From the NCBI GenBank assembly GCA_020441855.1, contig JAGRLL010000086.1, positions 10,036-63,568 on the forward strand: DNA of 53,533 nt, in the 5' to 3' direction. This document shows positions 29,086-38,027 of the stretch, piece after piece (the stretch's first letter is position 1; each line of letters starts with the position of its first letter). The notes under the pieces were generated by a model, which was not told where the DNA came from, searched no databases, and was given only the letters and a program-made list of their open reading frames with translations. Source of the DNA: Nitratireductor sp. (GTDB taxonomy: Bacteria > Pseudomonadota > Alphaproteobacteria > Rhizobiales > Rhizobiaceae). Made by a program: the position numbers and the translations under genes.

Positions 29086-31082
29086 GCGCTACCGCCGATC
29101 TGTCGTTTGGCCATCCGGGCGCGCTGCGATTGCTTGCCGGCACGCTGGCCGAAGCGATCCGTCCGAAGCCGCCGATCTCGTTTCGCGACTGGTTGCCGGC
29201 TAACATCAATCTGATCGACGGGCCGATGCGTGGCGAAGCGTGGTCGATCGACGCCGCACCCTATCTGGGCGAGATCGCGGACTGCCTTAGCCAGGAGCAC
29301 CCGTCGAACCTTGTCACCGTGCGCAAGTGCCAGCAATCGGGCGCCTCCATTCTCGCGCTCGCATGGTGTCTCTACATCGCGGAAATCTGCCCGGACAACA
29401 TCCTCTATGCGGTGCCAGGCATAGACGCGCTGCAAGACATCAACGGTCAAAAGCTCCAGCCATTGATCGACGCGTGGCAAAAGCGCACCGGCAAGCGGAT
29501 CATCGTGCCGGTCACCGCCCGATCAGGCTTCGGTTCGACGACCTACGAAAAGCGCTTCGCCGGCGGCTCGATCAATCTGGCGAACGCGAACTCGGTCATG
29601 GACCTGTCCATGAAGACGACGCGGTATGGCGTGAAGGACGAAGTGTCGAAATGGGCAGACACGCCGAATGGCGACGACCCGGAAGCGCTGTTCTTCGGCC
29701 GGTTCACGGCGTTCCGGCGGCAGAAGAGCTACAAGATTCTGGAAATCTCGACGCCGGAACTCGACAGCGGCGACGAACTGGGCGAAGGCCCCGGCCATTG
29801 CCGCATCGACCGGTCGTTCCGCCGTTCCGATCAACGCTTCTGGCACATCGCCTGCCCGCAATGCGCGCACGAGTTCAAGCAGTCGATGGAACTGCTGAAG
29901 ATCGACAGGGACCATCCGCACCGCACGGTGCTGGGCTGTCCGCAATGCGGGTATCCGATTACGGAAATGGAACGCGTGCCCGCTGTTCGCGCCGGCCGGT
30001 TCATCGCCGAGCAGGAAGGGCCAGACCGGCATCCCGGCTTTCACGTCGACGCCTTCATGTCGCTGATGATGTCCTATGAGGCGATCGCCGAGGATTTCCT
30101 GAAGGCAGAGAAGAAGGGCAGCGAAGCCGAGATCAAGAACTTCTGGAATCTCGACCTCGCCCTGCCCTATGCGATGCGCGGCAACGCACCGGACCATCAA
30201 AGGCTGAAGGAAAGGTGCGAAGACTATCCCAAAAGCAAGGTGCCCGAGCCGGCGCTGATCTTCACGGCCGGCGCCGACGTGCAGCATGACGGCATCTTCG
30301 TCGAGGCGGTCGGCTTTGCCGAAGACCGGCAGACATGGACGGTGATAGCGGAATTCCTGCCCGGCACGACAGACGACGTGAATGGCGGCGCATGGCTCGC
30401 GCTCGACGAAATCTACCGGCAGGAATTCGCAGACGCGTTTGGCGGCGCTCGCCGTCTCGATGCCCTCGCTGTCGATGCCGGTGACGGCCAGCGCGTCAAC
30501 CAGGCCTATGAATGGTGCCGCCGCCGGCCGGACTGCTATGCCATTCGCGGCATGCATGGCCGCGGCGTCCCGGCGATCGGCACGCCGCGCAAGACGAGCG
30601 TGACCCGGCGCGGCAAGAAAAAGAAGTTCGGCAGCGCACAGGCATGGCCGGTCGGCACATGGTCACTCAAGGGCGAGTTCTACGGCAATCTGCACAAGAC
30701 GGGCCTCGCCGGTGGCGAAGCGATTTATCCGCCGGGCTATTGCCATTTCGGCAAGTTCCTCAACGAGGAATATTTCCGCCAGATCACGGCCGAATATTTT
30801 CACCAGCAGATCGTGAAGGGACGGCTCCAGGAGGAATGGCGCAAGTCACGCCGTGACAATCACTTCCTCGACTGCCGCATCTACGCGATGGCGATGGCCG
30901 AGCTGCGCGGGCTTTCGACCATGACCGGCGATCAATGGGCGGCGCTTCGCGCGAAGATCGGCAGGCCCGCCGACCTGTTTACGGCAAGACCTGCCGTTGC
31001 CCCGCCAACAGACGCCGCGCCGCCGCCCGACCCCAAACCGAAAAGCAGCGCCCGTGAAGCATGGGCGCGGAGACGTACCTGA
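29082..31082 (+). CDS. Terminase large subunit, GpA family
   Basis: A protein of 666 residues. The GpA-family ATPase has VTVRKCQQSGAS as the deviant Walker A-like loop (about 83-94), KDEVSKW, and zinc-binding pairs CPQCAHEF and CPQCGYPI. The nuclease domain begins FTAGADVQHDGIFVE with the conserved Asp, and continues to AVDAGDGQR and FLDCRIYAMAMAEL. It powers DNA packaging and cuts the concatemer. This is the lambda type, unlike the P2 type expected from the tail genes. Confidence 0.94.
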   Translation: MSATADLSFGHPGALRLLAGTLAEAIRPKPPISFRDWLPANINLIDGPMRGEAWSIDAAPYLGEIADCLSQEHPSNLVTVRKCQQSGASILALAWCLYIAEICPDNILYAVPGIDALQDINGQKLQPLIDAWQKRTGKRIIVPVTARSGFGSTTYEKRFAGGSINLANANSVMDLSMKTTRYGVKDEVSKWADTPNGDDPEALFFGRFTAFRRQKSYKILEISTPELDSGDELGEGPGHCRIDRSFRRSDQRFWHIACPQCAHEFKQSMELLKIDRDHPHRTVLGCPQCGYPITEMERVPAVRAGRFIAEQEGPDRHPGFHVDAFMSLMMSYEAIAEDFLKAEKKGSEAEIKNFWNLDLALPYAMRGNAPDHQRLKERCEDYPKSKVPEPALIFTAGADVQHDGIFVEAVGFAEDRQTWTVIAEFLPGTTDDVNGGAWLALDEIYRQEFADAFGGARRLDALAVDAGDGQRVNQAYEWCRRRPDCYAIRGMHGRGVPAIGTPRKTSVTRRGKKKKFGSAQAWPVGTWSLKGEFYGNLHKTGLAGGEAIYPPGYCHFGKFLNEEYFRQITAEYFHQQIVKGRLQEEWRKSRRDNHFLDCRIYAMAMAELRGLSTMTGDQWAALRAKIGRPADLFTARPAVAPPTDAAPPPDPKPKSSAREAWARRRT

Positions 31083-32701
31083 TGGCAAGAAGCAAAAGCC
31101 TTGTGCCGGCCGTGAACGGCCGCGCGGTTACGGCCGATCACGAGCGCCCAGCGCGCAGCGGCGGATATCTGCGCGACACGCGCACCGGCATCATCGCGAC
31201 GCGCCCGGCCTATCTCCGCGAAAGCCGCGACGACATCCGTGTCGCATGGCGCCGCGCCGCCGCGCTGTCGCTCGACCTGATTCACAATTCCGGCCGTCTC
31301 AAGGGCGCGGTCGACCAGGTGCTTGCCGACACGGTCGGTGTCGAACTGATCCTCAATCCCCAGCCGGACCTTTCCGGCCTCGGTTTCAGCGACCAGGAAG
31401 CCACCGAGTGGATCAGGCTGGTCAAGAAGGAATGGAAGTTCTGGGCATGGAACCCGCGCGAATGCGATCTGCGCGGAAAGTTCACCTTTCCCCAGCTCGT
31501 CGACATCGCGCTTCGCTGGGATATCGCCTATGGCGAGGTCACGGGTGCCTTCGAATATATGAGACGTGCCGAGCGCAAGCGCTACGGCATCAAGACCGGC
31601 ACCAAGCTTTGCCTGATCCCGCCCACGCGGCTGGTGCAGGAAACCAACGAGTTTTCCGGCTTGGTCCAAGGCGTCTTTCACGACGCGAATGGTCGGCCGA
31701 CACACTACCGATTCAACGAACGTCTCGACGGCGTCTGGCGTACCAGGGATTATGCGTCGCGAGACGGCGCCGGTCGCCCGCAAGTGCTGCATGTCTTCGA
31801 CCCGGTCGACGCGACCGACGTGCGCGGCATCTCCAAGCTGGTCGCGGGGTTGCGTCGTCATATCCAGCACGAGACGTTGCAGGATTCGACACTCCAGCAA
31901 GCGATCCTCCAGACCGTGCTCGCGGTCGTGCTTACCAGCCCGGAACCCTCGTCGCAGGCCTTCGAGGCGCTGGAGCAATTGAAGGACATGAACACCGGCG
32001 AAAGCACCGAACTGTTCAACGATTTCCTCGGCTATTTCGGCGGCGCGCTCGACCGGGCGAAGGACGGGAAGATCAGCTTTTCCGGCGACCCGCAAGTCTC
32101 GCATCTGGCGCCAGGCGAATCGCTGGAACTGAAATCGGTGTCGGCGCCGGGGCCGAACTATCAGCCCTTCGAGGCGAGCCTGTCGCGCGACACGGCGCGG
32201 GCGATCGGCATCACCTATGGCGGGCTTACCATGGACCATACCGACGCGACCTATTCGTCGGTGCGCATGGAAAACTCGTCGATCTGGCCGGTCGTCATGC
32301 GCAGGCGTGAGCGGTGCGCGGCGCCGATCTGCCAGGCCGGTTACGAGAACTGGCTGGACGAAGCGATCGGCGAAGGCCGCATCCCGTTCAAGGCCGGATA
32401 CGAGGCGTTTGCCGCCAATCGCGACCGCGTGTGCTGGGCGCAATGGCAGGGACCGGCCAAGCCCTCCGCTGACGATTTCAAGAGCGCCCGCGCCTCGTCG
32501 GAACGGCTGGAGAACGGCACCTCGTCGATCGAGATCGAAACGGCCGATCTGGGGCACGACGCCGACGAAGTCTTTGAGCAGCGCGAGCGCATGCACAAGC
32601 GCTACACGGAAGCGGGCATGCGTTCGCCCTACGAACCCATTGCCGGCCGCGACCGATCCGACCCGTCGCCGCCGAAACAACCGCAGAAAGAGGGTTCGTG
32701 A
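31082..32701 (+). CDS. Portal protein, lambda GpB family
   Basis: A protein of 539 residues with the lambda-portal pattern: RVAWRRAAALSLDLIHNSGRLKGAVDQ, HVFDPVDATDVRGISKL, ALDRAKDGKISFSGD, FEASLSRDTARAIGITYGGLTMDHTDATYSSVRM and FKAGYEAFAANRDRV. It forms the dodecameric ring for DNA entry. TGATGG overlap with the terminase; the ATG at 31082 is preferred to an upstream one inside the terminase. Confidence 0.94.
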   Translation: MARSKSLVPAVNGRAVTADHERPARSGGYLRDTRTGIIATRPAYLRESRDDIRVAWRRAAALSLDLIHNSGRLKGAVDQVLADTVGVELILNPQPDLSGLGFSDQEATEWIRLVKKEWKFWAWNPRECDLRGKFTFPQLVDIALRWDIAYGEVTGAFEYMRRAERKRYGIKTGTKLCLIPPTRLVQETNEFSGLVQGVFHDANGRPTHYRFNERLDGVWRTRDYASRDGAGRPQVLHVFDPVDATDVRGISKLVAGLRRHIQHETLQDSTLQQAILQTVLAVVLTSPEPSSQAFEALEQLKDMNTGESTELFNDFLGYFGGALDRAKDGKISFSGDPQVSHLAPGESLELKSVSAPGPNYQPFEASLSRDTARAIGITYGGLTMDHTDATYSSVRMENSSIWPVVMRRRERCAAPICQAGYENWLDEAIGEGRIPFKAGYEAFAANRDRVCWAQWQGPAKPSADDFKSARASSERLENGTSSIEIETADLGHDADEVFEQRERMHKRYTEAGMRSPYEPIAGRDRSDPSPPKQPQKEGS

Positions 32702-32958
32702 TGGCCGACATGGTGACGATCGGCGGCGCTTCCGTCGACATCAACGATCCGTGCGCGGTGCTGACCGAATTGCGCAAGGCGCAAATCCGGGTTGCTGCCG
32801 GCGAGGTAGTGTCGATGGCGCGCTTTGGCGACGACGAGACGCGCTGGAGCGCCGCCAATGCCGACCGGCTGGACAAGCTTATTGCCCAATATGAGGCGCG
32901 TTGCGACCGGGCCTCGGGCAAGCGCCGGCGTTTCGCCGCCGGCGTCCGCTTCCGCTGA
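32701..32958 (+). CDS. gpW-like head-tail joining protein
   Basis: A protein of 85 residues (MADMVTIGGASVDINDPCAVLTELRKAQIRVAAGE, EVVSMARFGDDETRWSAANADRLDKLIAQYEARC), matching the size and helix-hairpin-helix pattern of gpW. It lies between portal and head protease exactly as in lambda. GTG 32698 is an alternative start one codon earlier. Confidence 0.82.
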   Translation: MADMVTIGGASVDINDPCAVLTELRKAQIRVAAGEVVSMARFGDDETRWSAANADRLDKLIAQYEARCDRASGKRRRFAAGVRFR

Positions 32959-32970
32959 CAGGAGAACACC

Positions 32971-33894
32971 ATGTCCTTTGCCCATGCGCAGATTTGCGCC
33001 CAGCTCTTCGATCAGCCGCACCTCTACCATCCGGGCAAGGCCGCGGCCTTCATCCGCGCGCTCGGGCCGGAACTGACCGGGCACCAGATCACGATCGTGA
33101 ACGGCGCCGACGAGGTCGACCATGTCGCCTTCGCCAACGGCCGGCCCTCGGCGGGCGTGATCGGCGACCGTCTCGGAAGGGCGTATGACCGTGCCGGTTA
33201 TCCCCCCTTCGACATGATCGGCAATGTCGCGATCATCCCGGTCGAGGGCACTCTGGTGCAAAAGGGCGCGTGGCTCGGCTCCAGTTCCGGCGAGACATCC
33301 TATCAGGGTCTCAACGTGCAGATCGCGCGTGCGCGATCCCGCGAGGACGTGAAAGGCGTTGTCTTCGAGATCGACAGTTTCGGCGGCCAGGGCAATGGCG
33401 TTTTCGAAACGGCCGAGAACCTGCGCCAGCTCTCGAAGGAAAAGCCGACGCTGGCGATCCTGACCGACTATGCCTATTCGGCCGGCTATGCGCTCGCCTG
33501 CAATGCGCGCGCCATCGCGATCCCCGAATTCGGCGGGGCCGGCTCGATCGGCGTGGTGATGATGCATGCCGACTTTTCCGGCAAGCTTGGACAGGACGGC
33601 GTCGCGATCACCTTCGTCTATTCAGGCGCGCACAAGGTCGACGGCCATCCGTTTCTTCCCCTGCCCGAGGAGACAAAGGCGCGCTGGCAGGCCGGTGTCG
33701 ACGCGATGCGCGACCGCTTTGCGCAAGTCGTTGGCCTCGGTCGTGGCAAGCGTTTCACAAAGGCGGCGGCGCTCAAGACGGAAGCGCTCGATTACGACGC
33801 CGCCGACGCCTTGAAGCTCGGCCTCGTCGACGAGATCGCGAAACCGCAGGACGTGTTCGCCGACTTCCTCAAGCAAATCAACGGGAGACACTGA
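32971..33894 (+). CDS. S49 (SppA/GpC-like) prohead protease
   Basis: A protein of 307 residues. VIIPVEGTLV-type strand, EIDSFGGQGNGVFETAE, catalytic Ser170 in YAYSAGYALA, GGAGSIGVVMMHADF, and probable catalytic Lys222 in SGAHKVDGHPF. The protease matures the prohead by cleaving scaffold and portal ends. In lambda gpC carries the scaffold as its C-terminal part; here the scaffold is the next, separate gene. Confidence 0.92.
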   Translation: MSFAHAQICAQLFDQPHLYHPGKAAAFIRALGPELTGHQITIVNGADEVDHVAFANGRPSAGVIGDRLGRAYDRAGYPPFDMIGNVAIIPVEGTLVQKGAWLGSSSGETSYQGLNVQIARARSREDVKGVVFEIDSFGGQGNGVFETAENLRQLSKEKPTLAILTDYAYSAGYALACNARAIAIPEFGGAGSIGVVMMHADFSGKLGQDGVAITFVYSGAHKVDGHPFLPLPEETKARWQAGVDAMRDRFAQVVGLGRGKRFTKAAALKTEALDYDAADALKLGLVDEIAKPQDVFADFLKQINGRH

Positions 33895-33896
33895 CC

Positions 33897-34412
33897 ATGA
33901 GCAGAAGTGCGCTTGCCGCGGTTCACCTTGCGATGAACCCGGACCAAACCGGAGCCGAGGCCGAAGCCGACGCGCCCAAAACCGAAAGGGAAACGAGCAT
34001 GACCAACAAACCCGACCAGCCTTCCGGCGACACCGTCGCAAAGGCCGACCATGACGCCGCTGTCGCGGCGGCCGAAACCAAAGGCCGCGACGAAGGTGCC
34101 AAGGCGGCAAATGACCGCCTCGGCGCGATCCTCGGCGCGGAGGGCATCAAGGGCGACGGTCCCCGCATGGCGGCCGCGCTCGATCTGGCGATGAAGTCGC
34201 CTGATATGAAGGCTGAAGACGTGACCGCGTTTGTCACCGGCAATCTTCCCGCCGCATCCGCGCCGGACAAGGAAACCGATGCCGACCAATACGAGCGCGA
34301 TCGCGTCGCCGCGGCCGGACTGTCGGCGCCGGTCGCGCCGGATCGCCAGCAGAAAAAGGGCGGTCTTTCCGGCCTTGTCGATGCGCATGTCGCACGGGTG
34401 AACGCCAGCTAG
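33897..34412 (+). CDS. Scaffold-like protein
   Basis: A protein of 171 residues, rich in Ala, Asp, Glu and Lys, predicted helical: TVAKADHDAAVAAAETKGRDEGAKAANDRLGAILG. Segments like this form the C-terminus of GpC-type proteases or Nu3-like scaffolds. It begins 2 bp after the protease stop. An internal ATG (MTNKPDQPSG, codon 35, at 33999) may give a shorter form. The end (GLSGLVDAHVARVNAS) may bind capsid. Confidence 0.75.
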   Translation: MSRSALAAVHLAMNPDQTGAEAEADAPKTERETSMTNKPDQPSGDTVAKADHDAAVAAAETKGRDEGAKAANDRLGAILGAEGIKGDGPRMAAALDLAMKSPDMKAEDVTAFVTGNLPAASAPDKETDADQYERDRVAAAGLSAPVAPDRQQKKGGLSGLVDAHVARVNAS

Positions 34413-34505
34413 GCCAGCCCCACCGACGAAGGTCACAGACCTCGGCACGCCGCTCGCGGCTCGCCCCCTCCTCCCTAACCATCATCTTTCGAAAGGATTC
34501 GAGTC

Positions 34506-35207
34506 ATGAATATGCCCGTCTACAAAGTCTCGGGCCGCAAGCGTGTTTCGCAGCTCGTGAAATGGGAAAGCTTTCCCGACTTTTGCCGCCAGGACTTCAC
34601 CCTGCTTGCCGGCGATGGCGCCGCGCGCGCCGTCAAGATCGGTACGCTGCTTGCGATGACCTTCGCGGCCACCGCGATCGACGTGGCGCAGGCTGCCGAC
34701 GCCGGCAACACCGGCGACGGCACGCTGACGCTGGCCGACCCGGCCTATACGGCGGCCGTCAAGCCCGGTGACTACACCGTTGTCTGCACGGTTGGCGGCG
34801 CCGATGCCGCTTCCAAGTTCCGCGTTGAAGACCCGGAAGGCAATCACGTCGGCACCGCGACCGGCGGAGCGGCGTTCACCAAGCAGATCAAGTTCACGAT
34901 TGCCGGCGGCGCGGCCGATTTCGTGGTCGGCGACAAGTTTGTCGTCACCGTGTCGATCGATCTCGGCGATGCGACCAACAAGGTGGTCGCATGGAACCCG
35001 GACGCTGCCGATGGCACCGAACGCATCTGGGGCGTCTCGCTCGTCGAGTTGACTGCACCGGATGGCGAGGACGCGCCGGGCGGTCTGGCGAACCGGCGTG
35101 ACGCGATCCTGTTCACCGGCGAGATCGAATGGCCGGACGGCATCACTGCCGCCCAGAAAGAACAGGCGATTGCCGATCTGGAGGCCATGCGCATTCTCGT
35201 GCGCTAG
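34506..35207 (+). CDS. Head decoration protein D-like
   Basis: A protein of 233 residues. PVYKVSGRKRVSQLVKWE is followed by the gpD pattern FTLLAGDGAARAVKIGTLLAM and, near the end, NRRDAILFTGEIEWPDGITAAQKEQAIADLEAMRIL. The middle (about 75-150, DPAYTAAVKPGDYTVVC ... FTIAGGAADFVVGDKFVV) is an inserted beta domain seen in long versions. It sits on capsid trimers and stabilises the head. Confidence 0.88.
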   Translation: MNMPVYKVSGRKRVSQLVKWESFPDFCRQDFTLLAGDGAARAVKIGTLLAMTFAATAIDVAQAADAGNTGDGTLTLADPAYTAAVKPGDYTVVCTVGGADAASKFRVEDPEGNHVGTATGGAAFTKQIKFTIAGGAADFVVGDKFVVTVSIDLGDATNKVVAWNPDAADGTERIWGVSLVELTAPDGEDAPGGLANRRDAILFTGEIEWPDGITAAQKEQAIADLEAMRILVR

Positions 35208-35216
35208 CCGCCAAGG

Positions 35217-35246
35217 GAAGGCCGGCCCCGCAAGGGCCGGCTCGCC
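35217..35246 (-). repeat. Degenerate R1 relict between genes D and E
   Basis: GCCGGCCC-CGCAA-GGGCCGGC (8-bp stem) followed by TCGCCT, the first bases of the R1 5' end on the minus strand. The other R1 end is lost. It may now act as a simple intergenic hairpin. Confidence 0.45.
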
Positions 35247-35310
35247 TGCGCATATCCCTACCGGCCGGTGACGGCTGGCTTCCTCCCCACAATCCCGAAG
35301 GACCAGACCA

Positions 35311-36354
35311 ATGGACTTCCAGTTTCCCTACACCAGCTTTGACTTGACCCAGGAGGTCAACAAACTGCCCAATCAGTACGGGCTTATCAACGCGCTCGGC
35401 ATCGCGCCGATCGAGCCGAAAGGTTCGCGCTATGTGCGGATCGACATCAAGGACGGCGTGATCTATGTCCTCGCCGCAAAGACGCCGGGTGCGCCGGGTG
35501 AAGTCGGCCCCGACGAGACGGAAAGCGGCGTGATCCTGCAAATTCCGCACTTTCCGCATCTGGAGCGCATCGTCGTCGGCGATGTCGACGGCCTACTCCA
35601 GGTGATCAATGGCGCGATCGAACCCCGGTCGCTCGACCGCGAATTGCTGCGCAAGCTGACTGCCATCCGCAACCATCACTCGATCACGCTGGAGTATATC
35701 CGTCTCGGCATGCTGCGCGGCCTGATCAAGGATGGCGCGGGAGCGACGCTGTACGATCTTTTCGATGTGTTCGACATCGCCAAGAAGAGTGTCGACTTCA
35801 AGCTCGGAACCGCTGGCACCGATGTGCGTGCCAAGTGCGAAGAGGTCGTCGACCACGTCATGACCAATCTGCGCGGAGAGACGATGACCGGGGTCGAGAC
35901 GGTCGTGTCGTCGTCGTGGTTCAACAAGCTGATCACGCATGTGAATGTCGAAAAGTTCTGGCTCCAGGCGCAGAACTCGTCGGAACATCGCGATCTGCGG
36001 CGCCTGCACAGTGCCGGAAATTGGGGCCGCGTCTTCGAGTTCGGCGACATCGTGTTCCGCGAATACAAGGGCGGTCTACCCGTGAAGGGCGCGAATGGCG
36101 CAATCACGACAGTCGCCAATGTCGAGGCGGGCAAGGGGCACGCGTACCCGTCTGGCACGCAATCGATGATGCGCACCTTCGAGGCGCCGGTCTACCATAT
36201 CGATTTAGCGAACCAGCCGCCCGAGCAGGACACGATCTACATCTCGCCGAAGGAACTTGATCACGGCGAGGGCTACGAACTGAAGTCGCAGTCGAACCGG
36301 CTTGCCGTGTGCAAGCAGCCGGAATGCCTGGTCGAACTCACGACTTCGGATTGA
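35311..36354 (+). CDS. Major capsid protein, GpE family
   Basis: A protein of 347 residues. The family pattern is clear: FTYTSF-like start, VNKLPNQYGLINALGI, VDGLLQVINGAIEPRSLDRELLRKLTAIRNHHSITLEYIRLGMLRG, VDFKLGTAGTDVRAKCEEVVDHV, AYPSGTQSMMRTFEAP and KELDHGEGYELKSQSN. It builds the icosahedral shell. A strong match to lambda-type capsid E. Confidence 0.94.
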   Translation: MDFQFPYTSFDLTQEVNKLPNQYGLINALGIAPIEPKGSRYVRIDIKDGVIYVLAAKTPGAPGEVGPDETESGVILQIPHFPHLERIVVGDVDGLLQVINGAIEPRSLDRELLRKLTAIRNHHSITLEYIRLGMLRGLIKDGAGATLYDLFDVFDIAKKSVDFKLGTAGTDVRAKCEEVVDHVMTNLRGETMTGVETVVSSSWFNKLITHVNVEKFWLQAQNSSEHRDLRRLHSAGNWGRVFEFGDIVFREYKGGLPVKGANGAITTVANVEAGKGHAYPSGTQSMMRTFEAPVYHIDLANQPPEQDTIYISPKELDHGEGYELKSQSNRLAVCKQPECLVELTTSD

Positions 36355-36364
36355 GGCTGACAAG

Positions 36365-36748
36365 ATGACCGCATCGGCTCCCTATCACGAACTGCGCGAC
36401 CGCACGCTTGCGGCGGTCGACGCACGCTTCGCGGAGCCGGTGCGGCTCGCCTTCCTCAAGGATGGCAAGGCCGACCCGGACAGGGCGGCAAAGGATTTTT
36501 CGGCGCCGCTGCGCACGAAGGAAGAACTGCTTTCGAACGCCAGCGGCGGGCGGGCGCAGGACTGGCAAGTGAATTACGCCGGCGCGAAGGCGTTTCTGGC
36601 GATCAACCGCGCGGCCTATGACGGCCCGATGCCGGTCAAGGGCGACAAGGTGCAGGCATCGTCGCGGCCGGGAGAGCCGTGGTTTCAGGTGCTGCATGTC
36701 GACGATCGCCACCACACCCGCATGAAACTCTATCTCGGAGAGGCCTGA
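36365..36748 (+). CDS. Head-tail connector-like hypothetical protein
   Basis: A protein of 127 residues. ELRDRTLAAVDARFAEPVRLAFLKDGKADPDRA, then GRAQDWQVNYAGAKAFLAINRAAYDGPMPVKGDKVQASSRPGEPWFQV. The C-terminal beta-rich part resembles head completion proteins of the FII type. The position after capsid E is right for one. No firm family. Confidence 0.65.
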   Translation: MTASAPYHELRDRTLAAVDARFAEPVRLAFLKDGKADPDRAAKDFSAPLRTKEELLSNASGGRAQDWQVNYAGAKAFLAINRAAYDGPMPVKGDKVQASSRPGEPWFQVLHVDDRHHTRMKLYLGEA

Positions 36749-36749
36749 C

Positions 36750-37157
36750 ATGGATATCGAAGAATTTGAAGAAGCGGTCGCGCTCGGCAACCTTGGTGAG
36801 TACGTCAATCTGTTGCGGCGATGGGCAGAGCGCCACGCTTCGCTGCGCGGAAACCCGCGCTATGCCGATGTGTTCAAGAGCATTGAGCAGTTGCAATTGC
36901 CGCAGGATTGTCCCTGCGGTGACAATGACGGGCACTTTTGCACGTTGCCCGGCTGCCCCAACCTACCGCCCGCCCGCCGAATGCACCTGTCAGGCGTATT
37001 GACTGCAAACCAGCGCGCATTCGATGCCATGGCGGTTGTCGTCGCCGATCTGGCAATGAAGAAGCCCGAGGAAGTCAAGGTTACGGTGGAGGCCGGGGCG
37101 GATCACGGACCAGTTGTCAGGCTGGAATTCACAGGAATGCTCGCGGAGAAATCGTGA
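36750..37157 (+). CDS. Hypothetical protein (moron-like)
   Basis: A protein of 135 residues: acidic N-terminus (MDIEEFEEAVALGNLGEYVNLLRRWAERH), a Cys-rich centre (CPCGDNDGHFCTLPGCPN) likely to bind metal, and a beta-rich end (VKVTVEAGADHGPVVRLEFTG). It is not a structural family I know. It stands with the following atypical gene between head and tail modules, with one base gap after the connector gene. Confidence 0.6.
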   Translation: MDIEEFEEAVALGNLGEYVNLLRRWAERHASLRGNPRYADVFKSIEQLQLPQDCPCGDNDGHFCTLPGCPNLPPARRMHLSGVLTANQRAFDAMAVVVADLAMKKPEEVKVTVEAGADHGPVVRLEFTGMLAEKS

Positions 37158-38026
37158 TGACCAAGCATCTTTGCGACCTGATCCTGCTTGATCGCAACCC
37201 GGAACTCGCATCGGTGCAGGCAGCTCTGCGGCTGCCAGCGGATAATCATGCCGTCGTCGCGCCGTCCGAATTTCTGGGATCGGTTGATCGATTTGTTTTT
37301 GGAAAATCTGAATCCGCTGCGCTGTACGATGACTGGAATGCACTGGATAAGGACAGTCAGGTAGCAATACTTAAGTCCTATCGTCCCATCCTCCCCGATT
37401 TCTTCGTGGAATGGCATGAGGGAGAGAGCACTATTGGTGCGTGGGTAGACGGGAAAAGTGTATCGATTTACCTGCGCGGCAAAGGTCGCGTCTTCTTTGT
37501 GATGAACTTTGTCATAGAAGACCTCTCTTCAAGCCGCGCCGACGTGACATACAAGACGTCGATTGGCAGAGACGGTGCTGATCATTTTTGCCGCGCATTC
37601 CATCTAATTGTCGCCGCCCTCGGCTCCAACCGCGTCACCACCATCACCCGCCAGAATCCGAGGCTCGACACGCGCGCGGATCGCCGGCGCGCCCAGAAAA
37701 TACGGCAACGGTGCGGCGCGCTTTTCTCCAAGAACATCGTCACGCTCAATCGCCCCCAGACCGCGTTGCATCGCGGCGAACTTAAGCCAGTAGAAAGCTT
37801 CGCTGGCATGCGCGGGCATTTCGTGATCGGGCACTGGCGGCTGATCGACAACGAATTGCAGCCCTACTGGACATGGGTAGACGGTCACGAACGCGGCGAC
37901 CGCGATTTGGGATGGGTGCTGAAGGAACGCCACTTCAAGCCGACCAAGGACATTCGTAAGGGATTCTTCGTTCCCGATGTCATTGGCCACCCCGGCCAGC
38001 GCCTCGACGCCGAAAAGGCCGCCTGA
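37157..38026 (+). CDS. Hypothetical protein of atypical base composition (moron)
   Basis: A protein of 289 residues. N-terminal part: LPADNHAVVAPSEFLGSVDRFVF ... LYDDWNALDKDSQVAILKSY ... VFFVMNFVIEDLSSSRADV. C-terminal part (about 205-265): MRGHFVIGHWRLIDNELQPYWTWVDGHERGDRDLGWV, a His/Trp-rich motif that recurs at the C-terminus of mobile-element proteins of unknown function. The first 450 bp are visibly poorer in G+C and use more A/T third positions than neighbours, so this gene looks recently acquired. TGATG coupling to 36750-37157 suggests the two came together. Confidence 0.6.
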   Translation: MTKHLCDLILLDRNPELASVQAALRLPADNHAVVAPSEFLGSVDRFVFGKSESAALYDDWNALDKDSQVAILKSYRPILPDFFVEWHEGESTIGAWVDGKSVSIYLRGKGRVFFVMNFVIEDLSSSRADVTYKTSIGRDGADHFCRAFHLIVAALGSNRVTTITRQNPRLDTRADRRRAQKIRQRCGALFSKNIVTLNRPQTALHRGELKPVESFAGMRGHFVIGHWRLIDNELQPYWTWVDGHERGDRDLGWVLKERHFKPTKDIRKGFFVPDVIGHPGQRLDAEKAA

Positions 38027-38027
38027 C

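Noticed and set aside
30932..32680. A 582-codon minus-strand frame opposite the portal gene
   Set aside because: A shadow of GC-rich codon usage. The plus strand encodes a clear portal protein, and the antisense translation shows no domain pattern.
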